DNA of 26,957 nt, taken from assembly GCA_900770875.1 (NCBI GenBank), contig CAAGLV010000116.1:1-26957 (forward strand), written 5' to 3'. Shown here in pieces: positions 18,401-25,833 of this stretch (positions are counted from its first letter, which is position 1; the number at the start of each line of letters is the position of its first letter). Source of the stretch: Flavobacteriales bacterium. Its GTDB lineage: Bacteria > Bacteroidota > Bacteroidia > Flavobacteriales > Weeksellaceae. Below the pieces are notes generated by a model that saw only the letters and a list, made by a program, of their open reading frames with translations, had not been told where the DNA came from and did not search any database. Position numbers and translations under genes: made by a program.

Positions 18401-18499
18401 TTAGCAGCAGGATCGTATTGGTATTATATTACCTATAATGATGATCGTGCTTTAATTAAATTAAAATATCAAGGATATATTACAATAAAACCACGATAA
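15407..18499 (+). CDS. Large secreted protein with T9SS type B sorting domain
   Basis: A 1030-residue secreted protein. It starts with a signal peptide (hydrophobic residues 5-20, cleavage near VLGQ). It ends with a type B gliding-motility-associated C-terminal domain (TIGR04131 type) from about residue 942 to the end: NFISPNGDGINDVWRP, IQIFDRYGKVIY, LAAGSYWYYI and a final YQGYITIKPR. That domain directs export through the type IX secretion system and cell-surface attachment or release. The central 900 residues are beta-rich, with recurring paired Cys motifs (for example NGCTTTKEITIK and FGCTTTKTITVL) that look like degenerate Ig-like/SprB-type repeats. No enzymatic domain is recognised; an adhesin-like role is likely. 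The gene lies 53 nt upstream of a PorP/SprF gene, the usual partner. A near-match promoter box (TACTTTTC, 15386-15393) precedes it. Confidence 0.9.
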   Translation: MKNKFLVVLFVFLQFISFVLGQTRPIITPLVGGFNFPNQVVEEHPVAFNANTLSCGFNFTRFYKYYSFKANFDMAFAFDLISSSSDFKFLVWKLDQNVEPESIFNTRPTILPQRSVENNFPLKGMREDDTQLCEGFGTTNNGFVKAFTGTDLLLKDQTVVIAVYGSRITDRFDIKVNVAEERVINQFNNQCIDNPYTYNQVLEAIRTETSLTNITLYSDQNFQNLISVGTIFSLAEQTIYAQVKDALGNLKYIYTVNLKLREFDDFQQFFTVENSALRRKITCETVFNWQGKQWYLNDYLNLQNPSHYDVLEIKYTDVNGVERVISDPENAYQIPVPANGTLILAVLTKSVNPTLCDNQSYLAFTITNQTLHLNSTYSLAKCDGSTINKTEILNLIFPEGSADYNLITDFGEQTTLNFGATNQLTFPVRVEYGVGCITNTVNIVVQKTSPQPIIDANLQVCFNDFTQQMVEDKINEIKNGTTTPLRYFYNGNEVDVNQIYSLIQQERQGEIEVRSEVGCLVTKTFRFSILSSSIIPINQQKTEQSFCVLPSEIINYNTQQLKEIALSNITNAANISAYTFVFLDENNNEISALTNLQESRTIKVLVKLNTELCWQSFTLLFNRVNRLVIADATSKLTANCDDTIILTKALLANLFGDEVNNYHTTNPLNVTIPIRFNGLNEVQYSIDFYLENGCTTTKEITIKKGASLNVDLDNIQQIILQNPYRFCGTINASALEDYLNQYVNQILVQYPTLETEESIFVYAQRMIANNGNVQVVFLDRNLCGTVSVVFNYQPYPSPNLTIEDIFYTCTGVNYQLDLSAYLNPKVMNDAGIEIVNNNSIFSLDLGRYTVVVSNEFGCTTTKTITVLNSPLPIINEIVLNPDSITILATSNGGNLEYSIDGVNWQSSATFLNIAKGVSYTVYVRENGCAIVTIPNVVYLNLPNFISPNGDGINDVWRPIGANSTLNVRIQIFDRYGKVIYQAEGSNALSWNGRVGTKPLAAGSYWYYITYNDDRALIKLKYQGYITIKPR

Positions 18500-18552
18500 T
18501 AATTCTAAATATTAAAAAATATTAAGTATTATTGTCTAGAATTTAACACAAT

Positions 18553-19515
18553 ATGAAAAAACTTGCAATACTATGTTTGCTTTTATGTTCTGCAAAGAAT
18601 ATATATGCTCAACAAGGGTTGCCGTTTTATAATCATTATTTAGTTGGCGACAAAATGCTAATTAATCCATCTTATGCTGGGCAAAATCCTGATGTAATTT
18701 CGATTAACGGAACTTACAGAAATCAATGGGACGATTTGCCTGAAAGTCCAAATACACAAACATTAAGTGTACATGGTAATGTAGTAGATCGATTAGCGGT
18801 TGGAGCGTATTTTTTTAATGATCGTAATGGAGCAACAAAATTAACAGGATTTAATTTATCAGCGGCGTATCATATCCCTTTAGAGGATTATAGCTATTCT
18901 GATACAGCAGAACCAAGCGTGTTTTCTTTTGGATTAGGAGCCTCAAATGTATCACAGCGTTTTGATTTTTCTCGTGTCGTTGCAGAAAATCCAAACGATC
19001 CTGCTTTACAGAATGATTCGTACAACTCGTTCTTTTTAAATCTAGGTATATCTGCAAAATATATGAATTTTACTGCAGGTGTATCGGTATTAGATATTGC
19101 TATTGGAGAAAATTTATACTTTTTAAATAATATAGAGCCTTTGCCAACTTGGTATTACTTTAATTTAGGCTACAATTGGTATGTAACGGAAGGAATTAGG
19201 TTAGAACCTTCTTTGGTGTATAACTTAAATTCGAATTCGGATCGTCATTTAGATGTTAATCTTTTAGGACATTTTGGATTTGGCGAAAGCGACGAAGGTG
19301 TTGCCGTTGGTGTAAGTTATAAGCAAGGGTTAGATAGTAAAACGAACCAAGCTTTATTTGTGTCGCCAGTTTTAAAAGCTAAAATTGGATCGGTTAAAGC
19401 AGGTGTTTCTTATGATATTGGTTTGTCAGATTTTCAGACAGATGGTCGTAAACAAGGATTACTATTTAGTTTAGGTTTTGATTTAGAAAATCCGTTCGGA
19501 AATCGATACAATTAA
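18553..19515 (+). CDS. PorP/SprF family type IX secretion outer-membrane protein
   Basis: A 320-residue outer-membrane protein of the PorP/SprF family (TIGR03519). It has a signal peptide ending in IYAQ (residues 1-20), then the family hallmark start QQGLPFYNHYLVGDKMLINPSYAG, and ends with a barrel-type terminal strand region (GLLFSLGFDLENPFG). SprF-like proteins are each needed for secretion or surface attachment of a dedicated partner cargo. The partner here is almost certainly the large type B cargo encoded immediately upstream on the same transcript (53-nt gap, no terminator). It is followed by a strong bidirectional terminator. Confidence 0.94.
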   Translation: MKKLAILCLLLCSAKNIYAQQGLPFYNHYLVGDKMLINPSYAGQNPDVISINGTYRNQWDDLPESPNTQTLSVHGNVVDRLAVGAYFFNDRNGATKLTGFNLSAAYHIPLEDYSYSDTAEPSVFSFGLGASNVSQRFDFSRVVAENPNDPALQNDSYNSFFLNLGISAKYMNFTAGVSVLDIAIGENLYFLNNIEPLPTWYYFNLGYNWYVTEGIRLEPSLVYNLNSNSDRHLDVNLLGHFGFGESDEGVAVGVSYKQGLDSKTNQALFVSPVLKAKIGSVKAGVSYDIGLSDFQTDGRKQGLLFSLGFDLENPFGNRYN

Positions 19516-19520
19516 ACATA

Positions 19521-19551
19521 AAAAAATCGGAGCAATTAGCTCCGATTTTTT
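19521..19551. terminator. Bidirectional terminator, convergent porP/pstS-like
   Basis: A perfect 13-bp stem, AAAAAATCGGAGC (19521-19533) with GCTCCGATTTTTT (19539-19551), and a 5-nt loop. It has A and T runs on the two sides, so works both ways. Its right edge touches the stop codon of the leftward gene (19551-19553). Confidence 0.93.
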
Positions 19552-20504
19552 TATTTCGCTTTTTCGCTATTTAGCGACTCTGAGTTGATTTGTATTTCTC
19601 TTTTATATAAATAATAAGGTTGTAAATCTTCTTTAGCAATAATTAATTGGCCTTGTTGCGAACCTGTAAAACGAGTAAGTCCGGCTCCAATTCCAAAACC
19701 TTTTTCGTTTTTCAAGAAATAAATTAAACGATAAAAAGGATAAGCGCCATCGCGTAAATTTGGACGACTAGGTTCTACCACATTTCCTTTTTCATCAATT
19801 ACATTTAAAATTTTAACTTGGCTTAATAACTTTTTAACTTTCGGATTATCTTTATCCGACAATGTATTTAAACCAATAATACCAATTGCGTTTGGATCTT
19901 TTTGTACAAAATCAATAACATTTTCGGCCGATTTTAAAGCTTTAATGGCTTTATCTTTTGGTGGTGTAAGCTTTAGTTTATCGTTAATTGTATTAAAGCT
20001 TGCCGAGTTAGGATAATCAAAAACAAAATTAATGGCAGCATTGTCTTGATATAAATTGGTTTTTATATCGTTAATGCTTATTGCATCTTTAGGATTATTT
20101 ATCGATGTAATAAAGATAGAAGCGTCTAAACCAATAGGCGAAGCTTTGTATAAAATTTTAGTTTTATTAAATAGATATTGTTCTTGCTCTTTAGTTAGAG
20201 GTTTGCTTACAACTGCAAAATCGCTTTTACCTTCGTAAAGATCCTTAATTGCTAGTTCTTCGATTTCGTATTTGATATCAAATTTAACTTCAGGATATTC
20301 TATTTGATAGATCGATGTTAACGCTTTTACTACATTTTCGTAACTAGGGTCAACCGTCATTTTTAACGTGCCGTAAGTATGCAAAGGTTTTGCAATTCCT
20401 TTGGTTTTACTTTCTTCTGTTTTATCTTGATTTTTTTTACAAGCTTGCGTAAAGAACGATAATGCGATGATGCTTGTTAAAATTAAAATTCTATTTTTTA
20501 CCAT
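19551..20504 (-). CDS. PstS-like substrate-binding lipoprotein
   Basis: A 317-residue exported protein resembling PstS/PBP-like phosphate-binding proteins (type 2 periplasmic-binding fold). The signal peptide ends FFTQAC, making Cys22 the probable lipid anchor, though the lipobox is not classical. The mature chain has TYGTLKMTVDPSYENVVKAL and DFAVVSKPLTKEQ, the usual ligand-loop region of this fold, then AIGIIGLN and YPFYRLIYFLKNEKGFGIGAGLTRFTGSQQGQ, a strong PstS-family C-terminal pattern. No pstCAB genes are nearby, so phosphate transport is not established; such proteins often sit with TonB/ExbBD genes in flavobacteria. Its first 14 nt overlap the end of the 63-residue membrane protein gene, indicating translational coupling. 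Confidence 0.85.
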   Translation of the reverse strand: MVKNRILILTSIIALSFFTQACKKNQDKTEESKTKGIAKPLHTYGTLKMTVDPSYENVVKALTSIYQIEYPEVKFDIKYEIEELAIKDLYEGKSDFAVVSKPLTKEQEQYLFNKTKILYKASPIGLDASIFITSINNPKDAISINDIKTNLYQDNAAINFVFDYPNSASFNTINDKLKLTPPKDKAIKALKSAENVIDFVQKDPNAIGIIGLNTLSDKDNPKVKKLLSQVKILNVIDEKGNVVEPSRPNLRDGAYPFYRLIYFLKNEKGFGIGAGLTRFTGSQQGQLIIAKEDLQPYYLYKREIQINSESLNSEKAK

Positions 20505-20682
20505 TTCGATATCCTTTTATTGCTCTGTAAACTCTAAACAAACCGTAAACGATAAATAAAATTCCTAAAGCTGTAGCTTTAATATCGTCTAATGGTGTAA
20601 TAAAAAATTTATATATCCAAGTAAAGATTCCGATTAAAAAGTAACCAAAACCAATTATTCCGTATGTAATATTTTTATTCAT
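20491..20682 (-). CDS. Small two-helix membrane protein
   Basis: A 63-residue protein with two hydrophobic segments (about residues 5-26 and 36-52) and a positively charged tail (YRAIKGYRNGKK), so both ends are probably cytoplasmic. No family is recognised. Its 3' end overlaps the start of the PstS-like gene by 14 nt in another frame, typical of a co-translated pair. It is separated from tonB upstream by a terminator hairpin. A promoter-like TAAATTTTG (minus strand, one base too long in spacing) lies about 15 nt upstream. Confidence 0.75.
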   Translation of the reverse strand: MNKNITYGIIGFGYFLIGIFTWIYKFFITPLDDIKATALGILFIVYGLFRVYRAIKGYRNGKK

Positions 20683-20766
20683 AATCTGCTACGAATTTAC
20701 AAAATTTATAGCACACCAAAATGGTTTAATGCCAAATGAGGTTTGTAACCTAATATTATTAAAAGA

Positions 20767-20808
20767 CAATAAGCTAAAGAATTGTTGTAAAATTACTTTA
20801 GCTTATTG
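20767..20808 (-). terminator. Terminator after tonB
   Basis: A perfect 13-bp stem, CAATAAGCTAAAG (20767-20779) with CTTTAGCTTATTG (20796-20808), and a 16-nt loop. On the minus strand it is followed by TCTTTTAA and lies 7 nt past the tonB stop. The U run is modest, so read-through into the 63-residue gene is possible. Confidence 0.75.
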
Positions 20809-20815
20809 GTTGTTG

Positions 20816-21751
20816 TTATAATTTTTGAAATCTGACCGGAATTGTAAAAATTAAATCGGCATTTGTGCCGTCTTCGTATTGTGCAGGTGTAATTTTTTTT
20901 CCTTTTCGTTGTAAATTTCTATTAATTTTTTCGAGAGCCGTTTTGGCTTCTTTTCCTAAAATGGCATCGCTGCCGTTTGTCGATTTTATTTGCGAAATTT
21001 CTCCATTTCTATTAATAATAAATTGCATTTTAGCCATTGCGTTAGTTGTGTTTTCGTTGGCAAAATCTTCAAGATTATATACTAATTCGCTCGATAATTT
21101 TTCGCTTAAACATTTAGTTAAGGCATCGTTTCCTTTCTTAATTTCTTTTTCGCAACCAGGATATATTGCCATAACTTTTGCATCTTTACTTGTTAAAATT
21201 TTCTTTTTTTCGGTTGGTTGTTTGGTTATATTTTCATTTCCGTTTGGTACTGTATTGGTATTTTGTGTCCCCGTAACATTTTGTTGACCATCGCTTACAT
21301 CGCCACCGCCAACCTGATTGGTTGATGCTAAAGATCCTTCTCGGTTTTCTGTGCCCAAATCGGCATCTTCCATCTCATCTATAGCGGCAATCGTTTCTTG
21401 CGCTTTAGGCGATTTTGTTGGGTTAGGAACAACTGCTTTAACTTGTTTGGTATCTAATTGCAAGCGTTTTATTTGTTGTGTTTCTTTAATTGGCGGTTCA
21501 ATCGGTGGCTCAATTTCGTTTTCTAATGGTGTTAAATCAACAATTACAGGACAGCTTGTACTAATATTTTCAATAATTGGATCTTTCGTTTTATTCGAAT
21601 AAACAAAACCACCCATTCCTAAAATTACAAATCCAATTCCTGTAAAAAGAGCTTTCATTAAAGTGTTATCGGCCGTGTTTCTTAGTTCGTAAGCACCATA
21701 GGTTTTATTTCTGTTTTCAAATAAAACATCTATAAATTTCTTGTTCTCCAT
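20816..21751 (-). CDS. tonB: TonB family energy transducer
   Basis: A 311-residue protein of the flavobacterial TonB type. It has a cytoplasmic N-terminus with the common Bacteroidota opening (FIDVLFENRNKTYGAYELR, 6-24), one membrane helix at about 31-51, and a periplasmic Pro/Glu-rich linker (EIEPPIEPPIKE). A Gly/Asn/Thr-rich region leads to a C-terminal domain with AKMQFIINRNGEISQIK and a final DLIFTIPVRFQKL strand. It would couple the proton-motive force, via ExbB/ExbD, to outer-membrane receptors. No exbB or exbD gene is next to it: the gene upstream is the divergent trpS. It is followed by a hairpin terminator. Confidence 0.92.
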   Translation of the reverse strand: MENKKFIDVLFENRNKTYGAYELRNTADNTLMKALFTGIGFVILGMGGFVYSNKTKDPIIENISTSCPVIVDLTPLENEIEPPIEPPIKETQQIKRLQLDTKQVKAVVPNPTKSPKAQETIAAIDEMEDADLGTENREGSLASTNQVGGGDVSDGQQNVTGTQNTNTVPNGNENITKQPTEKKKILTSKDAKVMAIYPGCEKEIKKGNDALTKCLSEKLSSELVYNLEDFANENTTNAMAKMQFIINRNGEISQIKSTNGSDAILGKEAKTALEKINRNLQRKGKKITPAQYEDGTNADLIFTIPVRFQKL

Positions 21752-22015
21752 AAGTCAATTAATTTAAAAGGTTAATGATTTGATTTATAGAACAGATGAA
21801 ATTAAAATAGAAAAGGTTGGTTTGAATTGTAATTTTTTTTGAATAAAGCTTGATTTTGTTATTGGATTTAGGATGATTGAGTTAAGGAAAAGTGTAAAAT
21901 CTTAATTTATTGTTAATCTAGCTCAGAAATTTATTTAAATACAATAATTTTTATTCATTAAAAATAAAAATGATATAAACTTTCGTTTTCATTTCGTTGA
22001 TTGAACCGAAACAAT
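21752..22015. other. Intergenic region between divergent tonB and trpS
   Basis: About 295 nt lie between the two start codons; the last 31 hold the trpS promoter box and leader. The rest is very AT-rich, with no RNA gene, hairpin terminator or open frame that I can support. The tonB promoter must lie here, but no exact TAnnTTTG is visible on the minus strand. Confidence 0.5.
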
Positions 22016-22023
22016 TATCTTTG
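22016..22023 (+). promoter_or_regulatory. Probable trpS promoter -7 box
   Basis: TATCTTTG is an exact TAnnTTTG match, 23 nt upstream of the trpS ATG. A TTG at 21997-21999 sits 16 nt upstream of it, one short of the usual 17-23 nt spacing. Confidence 0.65.
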
Positions 22024-22046
22024 CTAACTTATAAAAATCAACAGAA

Positions 22047-23021
22047 ATGTCAAGAATACTAACGGGAATTCAAGCAACTGGAACTCCGCATTTAGGGAAT
22101 ATTTTAGGAGCAATTCAGCCAGCAATTGAAATGACGAAGCAAGAGGAGAATGATTCTTTTATCTTTATTGCCGATTTACATTCTTTAACACAAATTAAGG
22201 ATGCTGAACTTTTAAAACAAAATACTTACGAAGTAGCAGCAACTTGGTTAGCTTTAGGTTTAGATAGTTCGAAGGTAGCATTTTACCGTCAATCAGATGT
22301 TACTGAAACAACCGAATTAACGTGGTATTTATTAAATTTCTTTCCATTTCAACGTTTAACATTAGCGCACTCGTTTAAGGATAAACAAGATTATTTATCT
22401 GATGTAAATGCCGGATTATTTACGTATCCAATTTTAATGGCAGCCGATATTTTATTATACGATGCCAATGTTGTGCCAGTTGGTAAAGATCAATTACAGC
22501 ATTTAGAAATTACGCGTGATGTTGCTTCGCGTTTTAACAATCAAATGGGCGAAACATTTGTTTTACCAGATGCTAAAATAGACGAGCAAGTTATGATTAT
22601 TCCTGGTACTGATGGAAATAAAATGAGTAAATCTCGTAACAATTTCATTAATATCTTTTTACCAGAAAAGCAATTACGTAAGCAAATTATGTCTATCGAA
22701 ACAGATTCTACACCGTTAGAAGATCCTAAAAATCCTGATACAGACAATGTTTTTGCATTATATAAATTATTAGCATCGCCAGAGCAAATTGAGGAAATGC
22801 GTCAAAATTACTTAAAAGGTGGTTACGGATACGGACATGCTAAACAAGCTTTATACGAGTTAGTTTTAGAGAAATATGCCGATGCACGCGTTAAGTTTAA
22901 CGAGTTAATGGAAGATAAAGAAACACTTGATGCCTTCTTAGAAAACGGAGCTTTTAAAGCACGCGAAGTAGCACAAGGAGTTTTAAAAAGAGTTAGAAAA
23001 CAATTAGGTTTTAAAATATAA
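22047..23021 (+). CDS. trpS: Tryptophanyl-tRNA synthetase
   Basis: A 324-residue class I aminoacyl-tRNA synthetase that charges tRNA-Trp. The HIGH-type motif is TPHLGN at 13-18, and the KMSKS loop is exact at 192-196. Also visible are the substrate-pocket segments DLHSLT and YPILMAADILLYDA, and the C-terminal anticodon-binding helices ending RKQLGFKI. Length matches bacterial TrpRS (about 325-335). It stands alone in its own transcript. Confidence 0.98.
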   Translation: MSRILTGIQATGTPHLGNILGAIQPAIEMTKQEENDSFIFIADLHSLTQIKDAELLKQNTYEVAATWLALGLDSSKVAFYRQSDVTETTELTWYLLNFFPFQRLTLAHSFKDKQDYLSDVNAGLFTYPILMAADILLYDANVVPVGKDQLQHLEITRDVASRFNNQMGETFVLPDAKIDEQVMIIPGTDGNKMSKSRNNFINIFLPEKQLRKQIMSIETDSTPLEDPKNPDTDNVFALYKLLASPEQIEEMRQNYLKGGYGYGHAKQALYELVLEKYADARVKFNELMEDKETLDAFLENGAFKAREVAQGVLKRVRKQLGFKI

Positions 23022-23035
23022 CAAAAAATTATAGA

Positions 23036-23093
23036 TAGAAATAGTTAAGCTATTGTTATAATTTATATTATAAGCTTATTTAATCTATTTCTA
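23036..23093 (+). repeat. AT-rich inverted repeat, possible weak trpS terminator
   Basis: TAGAAATAG (23036-23044) pairs exactly with CTATTTCTA (23085-23093). The 40-nt interior contains further AT-rich self-complementarity (around 23058-23074). It begins 15 nt after the trpS stop and ends just before the suf promoter box. The stem is AT-only apart from two G-C pairs and has no good T run, so terminator function is doubtful. Confidence 0.3.
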
Positions 23094-23098
23094 AATCG

Positions 23099-23106
23099 TA
23101 ATTTTG
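23099..23106 (+). promoter_or_regulatory. Probable suf operon promoter -7 box
   Basis: TAATTTTG is an exact TAnnTTTG match, 32 nt upstream of the A-type carrier ATG at 23139. No terminator or other promoter is evident between the carrier gene and sufB, so this probably drives the cluster. Confidence 0.6.
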
Positions 23107-23138
23107 TAATATAAATAATCTTTTAAAGGTTTATTACA

Positions 23139-23468
23139 ATGATAAAAGTAACAGAACAAGCTAAAAATAAAATCGCATCGTTAATGCAAGAAGATGGATC
23201 TTCTATCGAAGAATCTTTTGTACGTGTAGGTGTAACAAGTGGAGGATGTTCGGGATTATCTTACAATTTAGAGTTTGATAAAGAACAAAAACCAGAAGAT
23301 AAATTATTCGAAGATAATGGTGTTCGTATCCTAGTAGATAAAAAATCGTTTTTATACTTAGTAGGAATGACATTAGAATATTCGGGAGGATTAAACGGAA
23401 AAGGATTTGTTTTTAATAATCCAAATGCAAGCCGTACTTGCGGTTGTGGAGAAAGTTTCGCAGTTTAA
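23139..23468 (+). CDS. A-type iron-sulfur carrier (SufA/IscA/ErpA family)
   Basis: A 109-residue protein of the A-type Fe-S carrier family, which receives clusters from the SufBCD scaffold and passes them to client proteins. The three conserved cysteines are present: Cys37 in SGGCSGL and Cys101/Cys103 in the C-terminal CGCGESF. Length is typical (105-120). Position at the head of a suf cluster argues for a SufA-type role, though IscA, SufA and ErpA cannot be told apart by motif alone. The next gene starts 6 nt after its stop. Confidence 0.96.
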   Translation: MIKVTEQAKNKIASLMQEDGSSIEESFVRVGVTSGGCSGLSYNLEFDKEQKPEDKLFEDNGVRILVDKKSFLYLVGMTLEYSGGLNGKGFVFNNPNASRTCGCGESFAV

Positions 23469-23474
23469 TTAAGC

Positions 23475-24335
23475 ATGAAGAAATTAGCATTTTTATTTTT
23501 TATAATGCAAACATTTATTGCTTTTGCGCAAAAAACAATAAATGCCGAAAATTATAAAGTTTTTGAAACGACAACACAATCCAAAAAAATAAACAGCGCT
23601 TATGCAAATAATATGTTTTTTGGATTATTTGGAGTAAAACATTTTATAAATGCATTAGATTTAAATTACAACGGAATTAAGTCGGTAACAATTACAAGTA
23701 ATGCAAATCCAAAAATAAAAACACCTGTTTATAAAGCTTTGTATAATTCGGATGGAACAATAAGTATGTTCGAAATTAGCGAGCAATTAGGCAATCCATT
23801 ACAAGTAAAATATAGCTATAAAAATGGTGTAATTGATAAAGAAACCATTCATTATCAAAATAAAAATGTAACCGAAAATATATTTTATTATCAAGAAGAT
23901 AAAATGTATATCGAAAAGCCAAAACAAATCGTAGAAATGGCTTGGTTAGAAGGAGATGTTCTCTTAAAAAAAGTATATACCGACAATAAAATAGCAACAG
24001 AAGACCGCTTAATGCATAATTGTAGAATTACGCGTTCAATAGGTCAAGATGTTAATAAAATTTGTTTCAATGATGCGAATTTTAAAATTCCATTAATTGT
24101 AACCGATTTTGTACCCGAAGTAGACGAAAAAACGTTAAAAATAAATTTAAAAGAAGGAAACAAATCCGAAATTAAATTAATAGCCCCAAATAAATATGCC
24201 ATTTATTTTAAAGGTAAAGAGCGTTATCAAGTCATTTTAGATAAAGACAAACGAATTAAAAGTTTCAATTATTTAGGCAATCCTGCGCTTAAAGAGGCGC
24301 CAATAAGTTTTACGTTTGCCTATACAATGTATTAG
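23475..24335 (+). CDS. Exported protein of unknown function inside the suf cluster
   Basis: A 286-residue protein I cannot assign. It has a clear signal peptide (MKKLAFLFFIMQTFIAFAQ, residues 1-19). The mature part is rich in beta-strand-like stretches (KYSYKNGVIDKETIHYQN, NIFYYQEDKMYIEKPKQ, KYAIYFKGKERYQVILDKDKRIKSFNYLG), somewhat like repeat proteins that read text-like YKNG motifs. It has two Cys (in NCRITRS and ICFND) and no metal-binding pattern that stands out. It is packed 6 nt after the A-type carrier and 3 nt before sufB, so it is certainly co-transcribed. An exported protein is unexpected in a cytoplasmic Fe-S assembly operon; whether the link is functional is unknown. Confidence 0.8.
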   Translation: MKKLAFLFFIMQTFIAFAQKTINAENYKVFETTTQSKKINSAYANNMFFGLFGVKHFINALDLNYNGIKSVTITSNANPKIKTPVYKALYNSDGTISMFEISEQLGNPLQVKYSYKNGVIDKETIHYQNKNVTENIFYYQEDKMYIEKPKQIVEMAWLEGDVLLKKVYTDNKIATEDRLMHNCRITRSIGQDVNKICFNDANFKIPLIVTDFVPEVDEKTLKINLKEGNKSEIKLIAPNKYAIYFKGKERYQVILDKDKRIKSFNYLGNPALKEAPISFTFAYTMY

Positions 24336-24338
24336 AAA

Positions 24339-25796
24339 ATGAGTAACACAAAATATACAGAAGACGATCTACGTGAAGATCTTGCTAGCCAGAAACAATA
24401 CGAGTTTGGTTGGACGACTGAAATGGAATATGAAGAATTCCCAGTTGGATTAAATGAAGACATCGTGCGTGCTATTTCAGCAAAAAAAGAAGAGCCAGAA
24501 TGGATGACGGAATGGCGTTTAGAAGCTTTCCGCGCTTGGGAAAAAATGGAAGAGCCAGAATGGGCGAACGTAACTTACGAAAAACCAAATTTCCAAGCGA
24601 TTCAATACTATGCTGCTCCAAAACCAAAAAAGGAATTAGCAAGTTTAGATGAAGTTGATCCAGAGTTATTAAAAACTTTCGAGAAATTAGGAATTTCTTT
24701 AGACGAGCAAAAACGTTTAACTGGAGTAGCTATTGATGTAGTTTTTGATTCAGTTTCTGTTAAAACGACATTTAGAGAAACTTTAGCAGAAAAAGGAATT
24801 ATTTTCTGTTCTATTTCCGAGGCGATTAAAGATCACCCAGAATTAGTAAAAAAATACATCGGTAAAGTTGTACCTCCAACAGATAATTTCTATGCAGCTT
24901 TAAACTCTGCAGTTTTCTCTGATGGATCTTTCTGTTATATTCCAAAAGGTGTTCGTTGTCCTATGGAATTATCAACGTATTTCCGTATAAACTCTGCGGG
25001 GACAGGACAATTCGAGCGTACTTTATTAATCGCTGACGAAGGTTCTTACGTGTCTTACTTAGAAGGTTGTACTGCACCAATGCGCGACGAAAACCAATTA
25101 CACGCTGCTGTAGTGGAGTTAATCATTATGGATGATGCAGAAATTAAATATTCAACAGTACAAAACTGGTTCCCTGGTGACGAATCTGGTAAAGGTGGTG
25201 TATTTAACTTTGTAACGAAACGTGCAGTTTGTGAGAAAAATGCAAAAGTTTCTTGGACACAGGTTGAAACAGGTTCAGCTGTTACTTGGAAATATCCATC
25301 TTGTATCTTAAAAGGTGATAATTCAGTTGGTGAGTTCTACTCAATCGCTGTTACAAACAATTACCAACAAGCGGATACAGGAACAAAGATGATTCACATC
25401 GGGAAGAATACAAAATCGACAATTATTTCGAAAGGTATTTCTGCTGGTAAATCGCAAAACTCTTACCGTGGTTTAGTGAAAGTAATGAAAGGTGCTGAAG
25501 GAGCGCGTAACTTCTCTCAATGTGATTCATTATTAATGGGTAACGAATGTGGAGCTCATACTTTCCCTTACATCGAAATTGAGAATAAATCAGCTCAATT
25601 AGAGCACGAAGCAACAACTTCGAAAATTGGTGAAGATCAATTATTCTATTGTAACCAACGTGGTATCGATACAGAAAAAGCAATTGCTTTAATTGTAAAC
25701 GGTTTTAGCCGCGAGGTATTAGATAAATTACCAATGGAGTTCGCTGTAGAGGCTAAAAAATTATTAGAAATCTCATTAGAAGGTTCAGTTGGATAA
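24339..25796 (+). CDS. sufB: Fe-S cluster assembly scaffold SufB
   Basis: A 485-residue core subunit of the SufBCD scaffold, on which Fe-S clusters are built from sulfur supplied by SufS/SufE. The sequence matches SufB throughout: the N-terminal WMTEWRLEAFRAWEKM helix, the right-handed beta-helix (YIPKGVRCPMELSTYFRIN, YLEGCTAPM), and the C-terminal part. Cys395 in NFSQCDSLL corresponds to E. coli Cys405, and His423-Glu424 in LEHEATT to His433/Glu434, the cluster-forming residues. Length is close to E. coli SufB (495). Spacing to the preceding gene is 3 nt. Downstream, sufC is separated from it by an inserted four-helix-bundle gene instead of following directly. Confidence 0.98.
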   Translation: MSNTKYTEDDLREDLASQKQYEFGWTTEMEYEEFPVGLNEDIVRAISAKKEEPEWMTEWRLEAFRAWEKMEEPEWANVTYEKPNFQAIQYYAAPKPKKELASLDEVDPELLKTFEKLGISLDEQKRLTGVAIDVVFDSVSVKTTFRETLAEKGIIFCSISEAIKDHPELVKKYIGKVVPPTDNFYAALNSAVFSDGSFCYIPKGVRCPMELSTYFRINSAGTGQFERTLLIADEGSYVSYLEGCTAPMRDENQLHAAVVELIIMDDAEIKYSTVQNWFPGDESGKGGVFNFVTKRAVCEKNAKVSWTQVETGSAVTWKYPSCILKGDNSVGEFYSIAVTNNYQQADTGTKMIHIGKNTKSTIISKGISAGKSQNSYRGLVKVMKGAEGARNFSQCDSLLMGNECGAHTFPYIEIENKSAQLEHEATTSKIGEDQLFYCNQRGIDTEKAIALIVNGFSREVLDKLPMEFAVEAKKLLEISLEGSVG

Positions 25797-25801
25797 TTAA
25801 T

Positions 25802-25833
25802 ATGAGAATGTGAAAATTTGTAAATGAGTTAAT
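25802..25833 (+). repeat. 5' inverted-repeat arm of the IVS-like element
   Basis: Starts 5 nt after the sufB stop and reaches into the ATG of the four-helix-bundle gene. Reads ATGAGAATGTGAAAATTTGT then AAATGAGTTAAT. Mismatches with the 3' arm are at positions 4, 5, 9, 18, 26 and 28. Confidence 0.75.

Noticed and set aside
19551..20504. Full phosphate ABC transporter locus
   Set aside because: The PstS-like protein has no pstC, pstA, pstB or phoU in the window; only the binding-protein fold is supported.
23022..23138. Riboswitch or RNA leader before the suf genes
   Set aside because: Only an AT-rich inverted repeat and a promoter box are visible; no conserved riboswitch core is recognisable.
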